This document shows positions 1-11,800 of a stretch of DNA of 35,875 nt, in pieces. The notes beneath the pieces are model-generated. The model was not told the origin of the DNA, made no database searches, and saw only the letters and a list, made by a program, of their open reading frames with translations. Origin of the DNA: Condylostoma magnum (lineage: Eukaryota; Ciliophora; Heterotrichea; Heterotrichida; Condylostomatidae); assembly GCA_920105805.1 (NCBI GenBank), contig CAKKTI010000179.1, forward strand, positions 3,774-39,648, read 5' to 3'. How positions within the stretch are numbered: position 1 is the first letter of the stretch; every line of letters starts with the position of its first letter. The position numbers and the translations under genes are program-made.

Positions 1-956
1 CTCTCTTAATAGGATCTATCTGTGTTAACTGCAGGGGATTGTGGAAAATGAAAAGACTGCGGCTGCATTGGATAAGGTTGATACTAAGGCATGTACTACG
101 GAGGAGGCATATAAGGTTATGGTGGGCCTTGTGAGTAATTAGCTAATGCTCTTAGATATTTTGCCTACATTTCTAGCATCTGAGCTGGATCCTGCATCAT
201 TTGGTAATTCAAAAATGCCATATACTAGGGATCATAATTTGACATAATTATTTTATTTACAAACTAGTCGGACTCAAGCTCTTTTACTAAATCTTGATTC
301 TTTTTCAGCTTGTGCTCTAGTTTCTATAGATTTGAGTATAGTGCCTTTAGTTAAGCTCTTCGTTGATGGGAATCATTTAAGCTGTCGTTAGAGTCGGTTT
401 AAATGTTATCGTCGGAGTAGGCGTAATGCTATTCGTGCATCTATGAGAAAATTTCAGATGAACTTTCAGACTCGTTGAGTTCTATACTAGAAATAGAATC
501 CTGGGAAGAAGATGACTCTAGTATATATTAGTTTTGATAGATTCGTTTTAGTTGATTAGGGTTGTAACCTGGGAAATAATTTGATATTTACTTTCAATTT
601 GCTCCAAATTTAATATAAAGATACTGCAGATGCTTAAAATCTATTTATTGTTTATTAGACGCTCATATTATACTTGATTTTATTTAAGCACTTTAGGCAT
701 ATAGTCTATTCTATGTCTTACTACGTGCATATCCTATAGGTACTGGCAAATCAAACTCTAAAGGTGCTAAATCAGGTGGAAAAAGCTCTGAAGTTCCTGC
801 TTTTGTACTTTCAATTACTTCTTAGTCCTTGGAGATATTTTCGGTTTAAAGATTGGCTTTATTTTATCTACTCTTACTATTTCTTGATCGATTGTGCTTT
901 TAATTACATTTCTCCCAATACTTACCTGCGATATTAGCGGCCACTATCCAATCCAT
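1..956 (-). CDS. Myb/SANT-domain protein, 3' end outside window
   Basis: The minus frame is open from an ATG at 956 (or an upstream in-frame ATG at 1019) to the window edge, with TAA/TAG read as Gln and TGA as Trp. About 115 residues from the start lies a clear Myb/SANT repeat: FKHLQYLYIKFGANWKQISN followed by a Pro-Asn-Gln-Leu-Lys helix. A second SANT-like stretch (WIVAANIAGKYWEKCN) sits at the very N-terminus. After the Myb repeat come a Ser/Asp/Glu-rich segment, a short coiled coil, and a Pro/Gln/Tyr/Met-rich tail that runs off the window. Such proteins usually bind DNA or chromatin in the nucleus; the target is unknown. It is divergent from the gene at 1027, with 70 bp or only 7 bp between starts. 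A forward open frame over the same bases is its antisense. Confidence 0.72.
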
Positions 957-1026
957 TTTTTATGAATATGAAAAGGTGGCCAAATTAAAAACGAAAACTT
1001 TCCCTTTTAAACAATTCATTTAAAAT
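957..1026. promoter_or_regulatory. Probable bidirectional promoter, Myb gene and MGCGN gene
   Basis: The divergent start codons at 956 (-) and 1027 (+) leave 70 bp of AT-rich sequence, which must hold both promoters and both 5' leaders. No recognisable box was found. This is inferred from gene layout only. Confidence 0.3.
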
Positions 1027-1338
1027 ATGGGGTGTGGCAATACAAAAAATAACAGAATTGAGCAAAGCCCAGTTAATAACAGTTTTCCAGAAAGTAATAT
1101 ACACTTAGATCTAGAACACTCAGTCCCTGCAGAAGTCTTGTAAAAATTTACTGCAATTGTTAAAAAATCATCTGAAGTTCCTAAGTAACAGCAAAGTAGA
1201 CCTAAAGCAAAGCCTAAAACAATAGAAAATGTAGTAAAGCCTGAAGAAGTTGAAAGTCCAGTGAAAACCTAGTCGCAGAAATCGTTAAAAAGGGGATTAA
1301 AGAAGAGTCCTAGAAAAAAGTAAAAGTTTAATTACTAA
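1027..1338 (+). CDS. Small basic protein with N-terminal acylation motif (MGCGN)
   Basis: I do not recognise the family. The ORF gives 103 aa if the TAA at 1336 is the stop. The N-terminus MGCGN fits the known signal for N-myristoylation (Gly2) with possible palmitoylation (Cys3), so the protein is probably tethered to a membrane or cilium; that is inference. The rest is low-complexity and Lys/Pro/Ser/Gln-rich, ending in a strongly basic stretch (KRGLKKSPRKKQK), with no folded domain visible. The next in-frame TGA, at 1396, would overlap the AlgH part of the opposite gene. The TAA at 1336 instead overlaps the opposite gene's TAG at 1335-1337 by two bases. Confidence 0.6.
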
Positions 1339-2252
1339 TCAACTCCAAAAACATCTTCTACAGTAGCCTCTTCTCCAATAGTCCACGATCCTGACTGAAT
1401 CTCTCCGTCTAGCTGTAGTTCAGATCATCCTGAGTATCCTTATATGATTAAAACCTTGCATCCGGACTCTTATATCTCATTGAAACTTCCTCCATAGAAA
1501 ATTCCGTCTACAATTTAAGTTGAGTTTTCAATATTTGGATTGTTATGCAGTATAATAGTCTCTCGGACACCTATTGGCCCTCCTATGCATCGTTTTATAT
1601 TGGGATTGTTAGTAGGTTATTATTTATTGATGATAAACCCAATTGCTCCTCTGTCTACAGAGTATTGAATCAATAGGATCTTAGAATTACCAAATAATCT
1701 GCTTTGTAGCTAGTCAGTGGCTTAAATTATAATCTTTGGTCTTAGTCCATCTACAGGAGTTCCTCGTCTAATAATTCCTAGTCTTCTAAATCTACCGTCC
1801 CCTATTTACGACACTCTTAGACCCTTTAAATAAAAAATACCAATAGGCGTCAATATACCCAGAAGCAAACTTATCCAAAAAGAAAGAAGCAAACCCAGCA
1901 TAAAGACAACTGATATAAATATCGCAGATTTTATCAGTCCGAAGTGGTAAAACATCAATTTGATTATTCTATGCGCTGTTCCTAGGTATAAATTCAGTTT
2001 TTTAGCAGCAATTGACCTTCAGCCAAACTCAGGCAGTAAGTTTACTTTGTATGAGGATTTGCAAACATCACATATTAACACTTTTTGAAGGATGTTTTCG
2101 TTGTCCTCCTAATGATATTTTTATAGAACTGTTCTCTGTCACTTTTCCAAACAATTCCGATGAATGAATTTGAGAGAACCTTTGCATTCACAGGGGGAAA
2201 TTAGTTGTTTTGTGTCCCCCGAATCCATACATATTCTACAGGTTTTAGACAT
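1335..2252 (-). CDS. RING-CH membrane protein fused to AlgH/UPF0301 domain
   Basis: The predicted protein is 305 aa. Residues 5-65 form a RING-CH (C4HC3, MARCH-type) finger: CRICMDSGD, then CECKGSLKFIH with C and W following, then CDVC near residue 65. RING-CH proteins are membrane E3 ubiquitin ligases. One or two hydrophobic segments follow at about residues 95-145. The rest matches the AlgH/DUF179 fold: ILLIQYSVDRGAIGFIINK, a GGP turn, ILHNNP, DGIFYGG, and GYSGWSELQL with Trp written TGA. The AlgH fold would end at about residue 302, right at a TAG TAA pair. There is no in-frame TGA before 663, so this gene seems to stop at TAG. It starts 13 bp from the divergent gene at 2266. AlgH function in eukaryotes is unclear, and I know of no RING-CH/AlgH fusion. 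Confidence 0.8.
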
Positions 2253-2265
2253 TAATATTTATTAA

Positions 2266-2556
2266 ATGGAGTTGTCGAAATTACTGTAAAGTTGAGGGTT
2301 TTAGATAGAGGAGTATAAATAGGCAAGATTGATGAATTAAAACTTGATTAAATAATGTGATATTTGCACAGCTAGATGTGTTACGTAGGAGATTATGGAC
2401 TAGCATATGTGCTTTTAGACTGTACTGCCGAATTAAAAGGAAATTTAAGTTATTGAATGAGTTTAAGTGTAGGAGAATTAAAAGAGGTAAAGAGAGTTTG
2501 ATGAAGGGAAGCTTGAAATATATAAAAGGATAAAGTATATGTAGATTGTTAATTGA
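2266..2556 (+). CDS. Small C2HC zinc-finger-like protein
   Basis: A 96-aa ORF ends at TGA, with two internal TGA codons read as Trp (LLQSWGF, VIEWVQV). Near residue 37 is CDICTARCVTQEIMDQHMC, a CX2CX12HXC pattern resembling a single small zinc finger of the UBZ or C2HC type. The remainder is helical and Lys/Glu/Gln-rich. No family was recognised. The start codon lies 13 bp from the divergent RING-CH/AlgH start, so the 5' leaders of the two genes must be very short or overlap. Confidence 0.6.
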
Positions 2557-2715
2557 TTAGTTGTTGTTTTATGCTGTAAGCTTAATCAGGATATCTTTAA
2601 CTCCTAATTTAAGTGCATATACAGTGTAATTAATTTAACTTTATAGTATTAATCTTTACATATTATACAACATAGATCATTTGTTCATCAGTTGTTGAAA
2701 AATAATCAGGATAAA

Positions 2716-3471
2716 ATGGAAAATCTGTCATAAGAATTATAATAGGATTTTACTTGTCCTCTCTGTTTAGATCTTTTATACAATCCAGTAAGCACTCCAT
2801 GCGGACACAACTATTGCAAGGCTTGTCTTATTTCTTTATTTTAATAATCAATATATAGAATCTAGTGTCCGATATGCAGAACTAGCATTCTAACTCAGCA
2901 CTTCTAAATCAATTATTTGGTTAGGTAAATAATATTAAAACTGTATTCAAAGGAATATGAAGTTAGAAAGAATAATACACCTATATTAAACTAATAATTG
3001 CTTTTAAAAAGAGGATTTAAACAGAGAATAAAGCCATTATTTGCTCTTGTAAGCCTATTTGGTTTAATACTTTACTTGTATAAATACAGACAGTCAAATA
3101 CCCTTATAAGCAGTATATTTAGATTATTTTAGAGGAATTTATTGAGTTCTTATTTATGGTAATTTGTGTGGAGTTGTGTACTAATTATCTTCAAGTACTT
3201 AGAAGCAACATCGACTATAGCTGGAATTTTACAATAATAGAATAGTTAATGTTTTTTGTTAATACTATTTGGATTATTATTATCTATTTAAACTTCCAGA
3301 TTTTCTGTGCAACTTTTCTCTTATTTATAACCTTATATCATCTCTACGCTTGAGATGAGGTGGTACATATGTTGCTCTTAATTATGTGACTTATCGCTTA
3401 CTTGGTATAAATACACTTCGTTGGTTAAACGATTATAAATCTAATTTTCTACCTTCTTTTGTAAGATATGA
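2716..3471 (+). CDS. Membrane-anchored RING finger protein (C3HC4)
   Basis: A 251-aa protein. Residues 15-60 form a standard C3HC4 [36 protein letters not shown] domains recruit E2 enzymes, so this is probably an E3 ubiquitin ligase. At least three hydrophobic segments follow (near [28 protein letters not shown] and [11 protein letters not shown]), placing it in an internal membrane. The layout (N-terminal RING, C-terminal membrane part) recalls RNF-type ER or peroxisomal ligases, but I cannot assign an orthologue. It stops at TGA, 9 bp from the convergent stop of the gene at 3481. Confidence 0.8.
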
Positions 3472-3480
3472 CAATTAATT

Positions 3481-3765
3481 TCAAACTTACGAATGCTACT
3501 GAAACAATGAAACAGGATCTGATTTCTTTTATTACTTTTATACTACAGATTTTGATTTAATTATTCTGTTTTTCTATTTTACAGCTTTTTTTTGGCTACG
3601 TGCAGATTTTATCCGCCTTTTTAATTTCTTTTATTTAATCGGAGTTTTCTTTACTTTAAATGATAAATCTGCTTCAGGCTGAAAGTATTTAGATTTTAAA
3701 TTGAATAAGTTTGCCTCTTCACTTTCATATATAAAATCAAATTGATTTGGATTCAGGTTTTCCAT
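3481..3765 (-). CDS. Small basic protein, unknown
   Basis: A 94-aa ORF starting MENLNPNQFDFIYESEEANL and ending at TGA. The second half is strongly basic (repeated KK/KR with Ser and Gln), so it may bind nucleic acid or enter the nucleus. No family was recognised. Its convergent partner's stop is 9 bp away, and both end in TGA, which supports both gene ends. Confidence 0.55.
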
Positions 3766-3919
3766 TTTAAATATATTTTTATACTACAGGAAAGTTTTAG
3801 CAGTTAATATGTTAAGAATGCCATAATAACGATTATTACATTAGAGCTTTTTTCGTTTAAGTTATCACAAACTCAATTTCCATAATTTAGTGTAGATAAA
3901 TAATACTTTAGTATATAAA

Positions 3920-6900
3920 ATGGACATACATGTGCGGAAAAAGTTTAATGAGTATATGCAAGGTCTGATATTGTAAAATAAAGCAGTTCTCGAATACATA
4001 TAAGACGGTGAAGATAACTAAAGATTAAAATGAGTAAAATAGGTAATTCGGCAGAAAGATGTTTAAGAGGTTGTTACAAATTGTGTTACAAAATTATATC
4101 CTCTTATACTGAAATACATTGTATAGGAACAATAACTAATTAAGAAAAGATAGAACTCAACTACTCAAAGATAGCATAAACAGTAGAATAGTTAATAACA
4201 GAAAACTGATGATAGTTAGGGAACTAGATCTGTTAGATATTATCAAATACAAGATAAAATAAAATAAATTAAAGGACAAATTAAAATCTATCAGTAAGAT
4301 TAGTATGAAAATTAAGAAGATCAACCAAATTTAACTTTAAAAACAATGAAAGATCCATTATAAAAGAGTAATAAACTGATAAAGAGCTTATAGCAAATTA
4401 GTAACACTGAGATTTCATTTGTAGAAGATATTAGAGATATTAGTGTAAATTATAAACAGCATAACATGTGAGCTTAGCATAAAGACTATGAAATGAATGT
4501 GTAAAAGGAAATAAGGTTCTATGAGGAAAAGTTTAATAATATGGATGCTTAATATTTCAATAAAATAGAATTTATTAAGGAAAAAGCAGGATTAAGGATT
4601 AAATCATTAGAGTAAAAGTATGAAAATCTACAGTGCAAATATAGAATTGAACTTGACTAAGCCAATATGACCATAAATGACTTTTAAGCAGGTTCTATTG
4701 AATCATAAATTAGAGAAGAAAATGTCTATTTAAATGCTTATGGTGAAGAAGATATTTAAACTTTTGATCAAGCAAAACAAAAAATAGACAAATTATATGC
4801 AGGAAGACGATATTTAGAAAGGAAAATAGAAGTAATGACAAAGGAATTAAAGGTATAATAGTCAAAACTAATAACATTGAAATAAAATTATGATTAAATT
4901 AATGCAAAGTTTAAGGATAAGTTAAAAGAATCAAACTTTTTACAGTGGTTGATAACGGAAATATTAAAACTTAACAGAATTTTAGATAAAGATAAAGAAA
5001 ATATAGAGAAATTGTTATAAAAGTAAAAATATGATAAAATAAAACAAAGATTCTAATAAGGAGAATTCTAATCCTGTAGTGCAATTCAAAATATAAAGCT
5101 TCTTATAGAAAGAATAAAAGAAAAGATTTAAACCTGTATATAGAAATCAAAGGATAGATAATTGAACTTTTAATTAATCTAAATAATCAGAGATTGTAAC
5201 ATTGATCATTTACTGGTAAATATTACTCAGGATTCAAGTGAAATTGAGGTTAGTTTAATTCCCAAAGGATTTATAGCAGAGAAAACTACACTTAGCTATA
5301 TTTAAGGAAATTTATCATAACCTAAAAACAATAGAAAAAAGTTGATTAATAAAAAAATGAGTAGATCTTCTGTGTTTTAAAGTTTTTAGAGAAAATCACC
5401 AGCTGCAAAAAGTGTTAATAATTCTAATAGAAATTATAATAGTCTACTTAGCAGAAAACCATTATAAAAAGTAAAAGATTAAGAGTATAGTGAAGAAAGT
5501 GGGTATTCTGAAGAAAGTGAATATAGTGAAGAGAGTGAAAGCAGTATATCTATTCCTGAAATAAGCATTGATAATAAAAAAATAATTATAGAAAGTAATT
5601 AAAATAACGAGATAAAATAAATAAGTAATTAAGAAGTAAATCAAATTAAGCAGCTAGTATAAGAATAAACTTAACCTTAAATTTAATAAGACTAATAGTA
5701 AAATATAAATAAGGAATAAGTGTATAATACATAAAAAGTTGATGAGCCAATATAATATAAAACTTCGAGTAATGATATCAAGTCTTAATAACAAACCTAA
5801 GAATCAAGTGGAAAAGAAAGTAGATTGTCTTATAATTATAGTGCTATAAAGTAGTAAGAAGATTCTAGCATAATTTAGTAGGTTGAGGATTAATAGCTTT
5901 AATAAAACAGAGAATTTCAAGATAACTAAAAGGAAACTTTGTAAGATTCCAATTAAGCAACTGGTTAAATAATAAATTTAAATAATTATGATAGGAATAA
6001 AGATATATTAAGTAATGAGTAAGAAATAAAACAATTAAATAACAACTCTGATAAAATTGACCTAACTTCGTATACTGTAACCAAATAATAAAATACTCAG
6101 AATATCATTGAAAAATAAAAATAACAAGATTTGCTTTATGATAAACTATTCAAATAAGAAGACAATAACACAGAAGTAAGTAATAAATAAATAATCTTAC
6201 TAAAACATAATAGATAGGATAGTTTAATTAGTGATTAATATGATAGAAATGATTCATTTAACCTACTAAACTAAGAAGTGTAGTTTAATGGAGAAATATA
6301 CTAGTCTAAAGCCCTATTTAAGAATTACTTATAAACTCTATAAAAAGGTTGTATTTCTATAGGAATTTAAACAGATAAAAAACAACCTATTGAATAATCA
6401 CCTCCAAAACCAGTATCAATTGCCCCAATATTAAAAGGAATTATATTAAAATAGAGTTAATACTCACATTAAAGTTTAAGTCGATCATAAGTTTCAAAAA
6501 GCTTATCACCTGCAAATAAACGTTTAAATAAAATCCATAAGAATGTATAATACAGTAGAATTGATTTAAGTAGTAAAAGCTAGATACCCTTTCCAAATTT
6601 TGATGATTTTGATGTTTAGCAGGCCTTTGAGCAGTATAAGGCTGAGTATCTATTTCAAGCAAGATAGAATGGGATTAAAAAATTCGATATAGAAATAATA
6701 TAAAACATATGAAAACAAGTGATAACAAGAAAATCTGAACAAAATGATAATGATTAGATTACATAGTACATAAACTAGTTTAAAGGTACTCAAGATTACA
6801 TTGAGCAAATAAACTTTATGTCAAAAATTTTAAGTGATAAAAATTTTAACTTGCTTCAAAGCAACACAGTTCAAAATACTAATAGACTATCCTTTAAAAG

Positions 6901-7294
6901 AAACTTTCTTTCTTTATTCAAACAAGTAAGAAACTGATAAAAAATGATGCATAAAGTAATGCTTTTAGAGGCAAAAATGCTAAAAATAACATACTCACTA
7001 ACCCCTTCAACTTAATTTCTACTAGATAATCTAAAAACTTACATAAATTATAAGAAAAATGCAAGAAACTCATCTAGCTTAAGTCCTATATCAAAATCTT
7101 CTCGATTTATGTAAAACCAGCATTGACATATAACCCCAAAATCTCCAAAACCTTAATTTTCCAAGTGATTGAATTCAACATAAAAGCTATAATAGCTTAA
7201 TCTCTACAATAAGCTAGATCTTCAAACAAAATCAAATAAAACCAGAAATAGGTCAAAACAAATCATGAAGTTACCTGATTTACTTAAGCATTAA
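3920..7294 (+). CDS. Long Gln/Lys-rich coiled-coil protein
   Basis: A continuous frame of about 1124 aa rich in TAA/TAG glutamines. The first ~420 residues are heptad-like coiled coil. A low-complexity middle carries a Ser-Glu-Glu-Ser/Tyr repeat (5489-5545) and long Asn/Gln runs. The last ~300 residues look more folded (for example FPNFDDFDVQQAFEQYKAEY, then a helical basic tail). No family was recognised; a cytoskeletal or basal-body scaffold would fit but is only a guess. The 3' end is uncertain. Candidate stops are TGA at 7166, TAA at 7292 (chosen), or TGA at 7562, which would overlap the ARPC1 start by 44 bp. The frame stays coding-like up to about 7520. Confidence 0.6.
5489..5545 (+). 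repeat. Short in-frame acidic repeat (SEES units)
   Basis: Three imperfect copies of a Ser-Glu-Glu-Ser-X-Tyr unit (SEESGYSEESEYSEESESS), about residues 524-542 of the coiled-coil protein. The units are 18 bp and differ at silent sites, so they are not a fresh duplication. Confidence 0.6.
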
Positions 7295-7520
7295 TTATAT
7301 CTACTTAAAAAGTGTTTATTTTACAATTATACTAATAAATTTCCCCCTATTATCTCCAAACTACTATATTTCTAGCATAATTTCTTTTGCAACAATTTTA
7401 CTCATTACAATTAAATTTTCTATCAAATAACCTATCAATTACTCTCACAAGGCAAACACTCCATATTACCCATAAATCGAGTCAATCTTTTATTGGATTA
7501 CATATTTCCAACAAATAAAC

Positions 7521-8669
7521 ATGGAAGTGACTCAAGGAATTACAGCTCATTCCTGAAATACTGATAAAACTTAGATTGCTTTAGGACTAATTGACGGTTC
7601 TATAGAAATATACTCCTTTGAATCAAAAGAGTTAATATAAAGACTTACTGATCATTCAATGCAGATTTCTAGCATAGATTGGCATCCAGAGACAAACATG
7701 ATTCTAAGTGTGTCCCATGATAGAAACTCTATTGTTTGGTCCTTTGAAAACTAATGGAAGCCGAATCTTGTAACTTTTATATAAAAAAGAGCTATTTTGG
7801 ATGGGAAATGGAGTAGGGACGGACAAAAGATTGCAATGGCCACTGGGAGAACTATGATTGGAATTGGGTATTTCAGCTAGATGATTCAAGGATGGAAAGT
7901 AATGAAAATTGTAGCTGGTGTTAAGAGTTCCATAACTACTATTAATTTTGATAGTTCAGGATTAGTAGTTTTAACTGGAGACACTGCTGGTAAAATTAAG
8001 ATATTATCCTGTTTTATAGAAGATGTTGATCAGGGAAAGAGCTTTGAAGGGTAATATGCTAGTGTTAGTACTTTAGGAGAACAATTACTAGAAATAGATA
8101 TGGGAAATTGGGTGAATGATGCAATTTTTAGTTAAGATTATAGTGAAATTGCAGTGGTTAAGCATTAGGAAGGTATTTAAATTATTAGAGATGGGGAAAT
8201 TAGTTAAATAGAATGAACTGGAAGGCCATTTTTAAAGATTATTTATGTTAATGCTGATAAGTTGATCGCTGTAGGTTGGGATAATTCTCCAATTATATTT
8301 ACTAGAAGTGGGCAGTAATGGCAGAGTAGTAATTTGGATGTAAATTTTGCCTAATAAGCTGCAAAATCTAGTAAATTTATGCAAATATAACAATAATTTG
8401 AAAAGAAAAAGGAGGTTTAGCATACTACAAAGCATAAAAATCTTATATCAAGCATACAGTTAATTTCCCCAGAAAGATTTAGTACCTGTGATGTCCGCGG
8501 AGTTATGCATATTTGGAGCATTTAGTTAATTCTATCGTTATAAAATGTCAGGTGTTCAATTTTAAGGAGTGCAAAGAATTATTTGATTGATGCGTATGAA
8601 TCAGGGACTATTGAGGGAATTTAGGATTTCATGGTAATATTCAAGTAATTATCCTTTGATGATCAATGA
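7521..8669 (+). CDS. ARPC1: Arp2/3 complex subunit ARPC1 (p40/p41-Arc)
   Basis: WD40 beta-propeller subunit of the Arp2/3 actin-nucleating complex. The N-terminus MEVTQGITAHSWNTDKTQIA matches the family opening (ITCHAWNKDRTQIA in animals) and fixes the start. Further family landmarks are IDWHPETN, SHDRNSIVW, WKPNLVTF, an IKILSCFIEDVDQG stretch, LIAVGWDNSPIIFTRSG, and the last blade VMHIWSI. Trp of HSWN and of IEWTGRP is TGA. The TGA at 8667 gives 382 aa (family about 370). A TAG at 8523, straight after HIWSI, would give 334 aa; the extra 48 residues look coding but are not family-like. A 149-bp gap follows before the next gene. Confidence 0.88.
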
Positions 8670-8818
8670 TGCTTTAATTATAAAGATCTTCTTTGATATG
8701 GATAAGTTACTTAGTAATAATTTTATAAGCCTTTACATTGCTAAATCAATCAAATTCATATACTAAATGATCGAATTCATACATATAATACTTCTACACT
8801 AAATTAGTTATAAATAAA

Positions 8819-11800
8819 ATGGATTTCACAGACCTTACCAACGACAATTACTAGGATGCAGATAGGGAATAATACATAGGTGCTCCAAGAATAAACAACC
8901 GATAGCGATAAAACCGCAAGAAAGGTGTGTTTAATGACAAAAACGATAATAAAAAGCGACGAAGGAAAAGAGTGCCTAATAGAGTAAATGACATGAACTT
9001 TATGTCTTAAACGGTAGCTAATCTAGTAAATGCAGAGGACGAACAAATTGAGTAAAGTGGAGTAGAAGTTTTAGATGATGGTAAGGCCTAGCAATAAGGA
9101 ACAGGGAATAATTAATAAATAACGACAGCAAATAGATGGATTTCTATGTAATAAAGAAATATAAGTCCAGACAATCTAAGTACTCTTGAGCAGTTTAAAT
9201 GAATGCATGACTAGGTTGTTAAATATATAAATTAGTATAAAGATTAATAAATCAAGGTGGAGGATTAAGTAAGAAAGCTAGGGTATTTAAGAGATCATAA
9301 TATAGTAATTTACCATGCCAGTAATTATCTCGGACTAATCAACTTGGCTACTAAACAGGATATGACGGAGATTAAAATGAATGATCATTATTTACGAGTA
9401 AAAGATTTTGCACTGGTCAAACAGACCTAGCATTTGTTAGTTTTGTATCAGGATAACTCATGGAAGTATATAGACAATTAATTCTAAGTTATAAGTGATG
9501 GATATTGTGATATAGAAAAACTAATATCCCATAGATCATCTATTTTCGGAATCTCCAATTCAGATGAACTGTTTTAATTTAATTAAAATGAATTTTAAGA
9601 GTATTTCTCAATACCGAATTATGTTGCAATTGCATTTGGCTTTCATATCATAAAAGGCTCCCTTATAATTTACACTGATTAGGACCCTAGTTTAAAGATA
9701 TACTCGAGTGCAACTTCATCTCTTGTCTATGAATCGGACTTAGATTCTATTTACGATTAATTAAGTCTTAGTTCCCATATGAAGTACTTAGCAATGGCAA
9801 ATTAAGAAACCTTTAATATTACTGTTCTTTCTCTTAAAACATACGAACCTATCCGTACACTTATAAACCATACTGATGTAATAAACAAACTCCATTTCAC
9901 ATCTAACAACGAAAACTTAATTTCTTGCGGGGAGGATGGAAAAGTGTTTATCTGAAACATTATGAAAGAAAGTTACTGCAAGCCTTTAACAGGGCATAAA
10001 TAAGGAGTTAATGATTTTATAATCTACTAAAACAATAAAAATATTCTAACCGGAGGAGATGATAGAACTATAAGAACTTGGCGTTATAATTAAGAAGAAG
10101 ATTATTAAGTGTTTGAGTTAAACAATGATTCTGGTGTATTAATAGATGAAACTGAGGAGTTATTGTTTCTGTCGAAACTAAGGCCATAGTATCATGTTTT
10201 GAACTAGAATAATCAGTAAATCGTTGTTACTAAATCAGATAATAGTTAAATAAAGCTTTTAAGCTTGAGTTAGGATAGCATTGATTTAATGGAGACACAT
10301 CATTTAGACGAAACTGCTGCCAAGATAGAGTATATAGTACATGGAAACTAAGGTGGAATAATGGCTGTCTGGACTGATAATGAGCAACTCTCTCTATACT
10401 AATTACCAGGAATGACAAAAATGAACTCTATTGCATTTAAATCCTACTTACCGTCAGGCCAGTTCGACTAGGAGGATCTATATTTATTCGCTGGTAATAA
10501 CTACAATGATGTTGTATAGTTTAATATCCCTGATTTCAGTGTGCAATAAACTTTCAGGGATCACTCTTACTATATAACAGCTATTTTATTCTCTCCTGAC
10601 AACTAATTAATGGTGACTGGTGCATATGATAACTCAATTAAGTTCTGAGATTGGAAGGAAAGTCCTAATTCTATTCATCAGATTGAAGTTAACGGAGAGA
10701 CGGTTTTCAAGCTTAAGATTACAAAGGATAACTAATATCTCTTATCTGCTCATTATGATACTAAAATTACTATATGGGAAATCAAAACATATGCGTTTGA
10801 GTCTGAGCTATGCCATGAACCTTAATTATGTGATTTTGATTTAATAATGGATGATACCTATATTGTCTCCCTTGGAACTTAAAGTATAAAGCTTTGGTCT
10901 ATGAAGTATAGAAATGAATTGTGTGAGTTTTCTAACATTAGAGAGGTAGATAGAATTCTTCCATGTGATAGTGACAGTTATTTTCTACTAGCATCCAATG
11001 CAGAATTAATTTACTTGAAAAATCCTCTGTTTACGGATGAAATTGATACAATAGGATAAGCTGAGTATAGTGGTTAATTTTTGTCATATTTATAAACTAT
11101 CATTAATGGAAAAGTACCAACTTATGATAGTAAGATGGATGAGTTCTTGATTATTCCATTCGGTATAAATGCACTACATTTCTATGCTTATCATAACTTG
11201 CCAGAGCTACTAAAAGCCTCGTTAGATGGAGATGGAGTGCCTCTAATGTCTGATAGATACTAAATAACCCCTTTAACTATTTCACTGCACAGGGATTTAA
11301 GAGAATGTACGGAAATATTCATAAGAGGGTTGATGGATGATCTTGAAAACAACAATTTTGCCTTTCTTATACTAGAAAATGATATCAATTTACTTAATAC
11401 TAAGTCTTATCCAGTTCTAGTAGAGCTTTATGAGAATTCTTATTAAGTAAGTTTACAATAAGGCTTAATTAGATACTGCTCAGATGGAGCTTCTCTTCCT
11501 TAGTTCATTCAAAGTGAAAATAATAACGTTGATTAGAAATAATTTAGCTTAAATACTTAAGAAAAGGATAAAACTATTGTATATCATTAAAGCTTTTTAA
11601 AAGTTCCAATGGAAGTTGGATCTAATTTAAGTTTAGATTTCCTTGAAAGTCTAATAGATTGCACTAACGATGAAATATTTACTACTTAGTACATTTAAGA
11701 TTTTATTAATTATAAGTGGTCGTAGATAAGATGGTATATGTATCCCTAGGGAATTTTATTCATAATATATCTATTCTTACTAGCTGTGCATATACAGTCA

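Noticed and set aside
2-478. Forward open frame of about 158 codons ending at TGA 476
   Set aside because: It is the antisense of the Myb/SANT gene. The minus frame gives a Myb repeat, a coiled coil and a Pro/Tyr/Gln-rich tail, while the forward frame gives no recognisable protein.
770-965. Minus frame resembling the end of a retroelement integrase (KWIG...VDKIKP)
   Set aside because: The likeness is short and in a different frame from the Myb gene, which covers the same bases with better protein-like composition. No other retroelement part is nearby.
8540-8560. Possible 15-nt intron (GTGTTCAATTTTAAG) near the ARPC1 3' end
   Set aside because: Its length keeps the frame either way and the flanking residues are not conserved, so nothing in the sequence calls for it.
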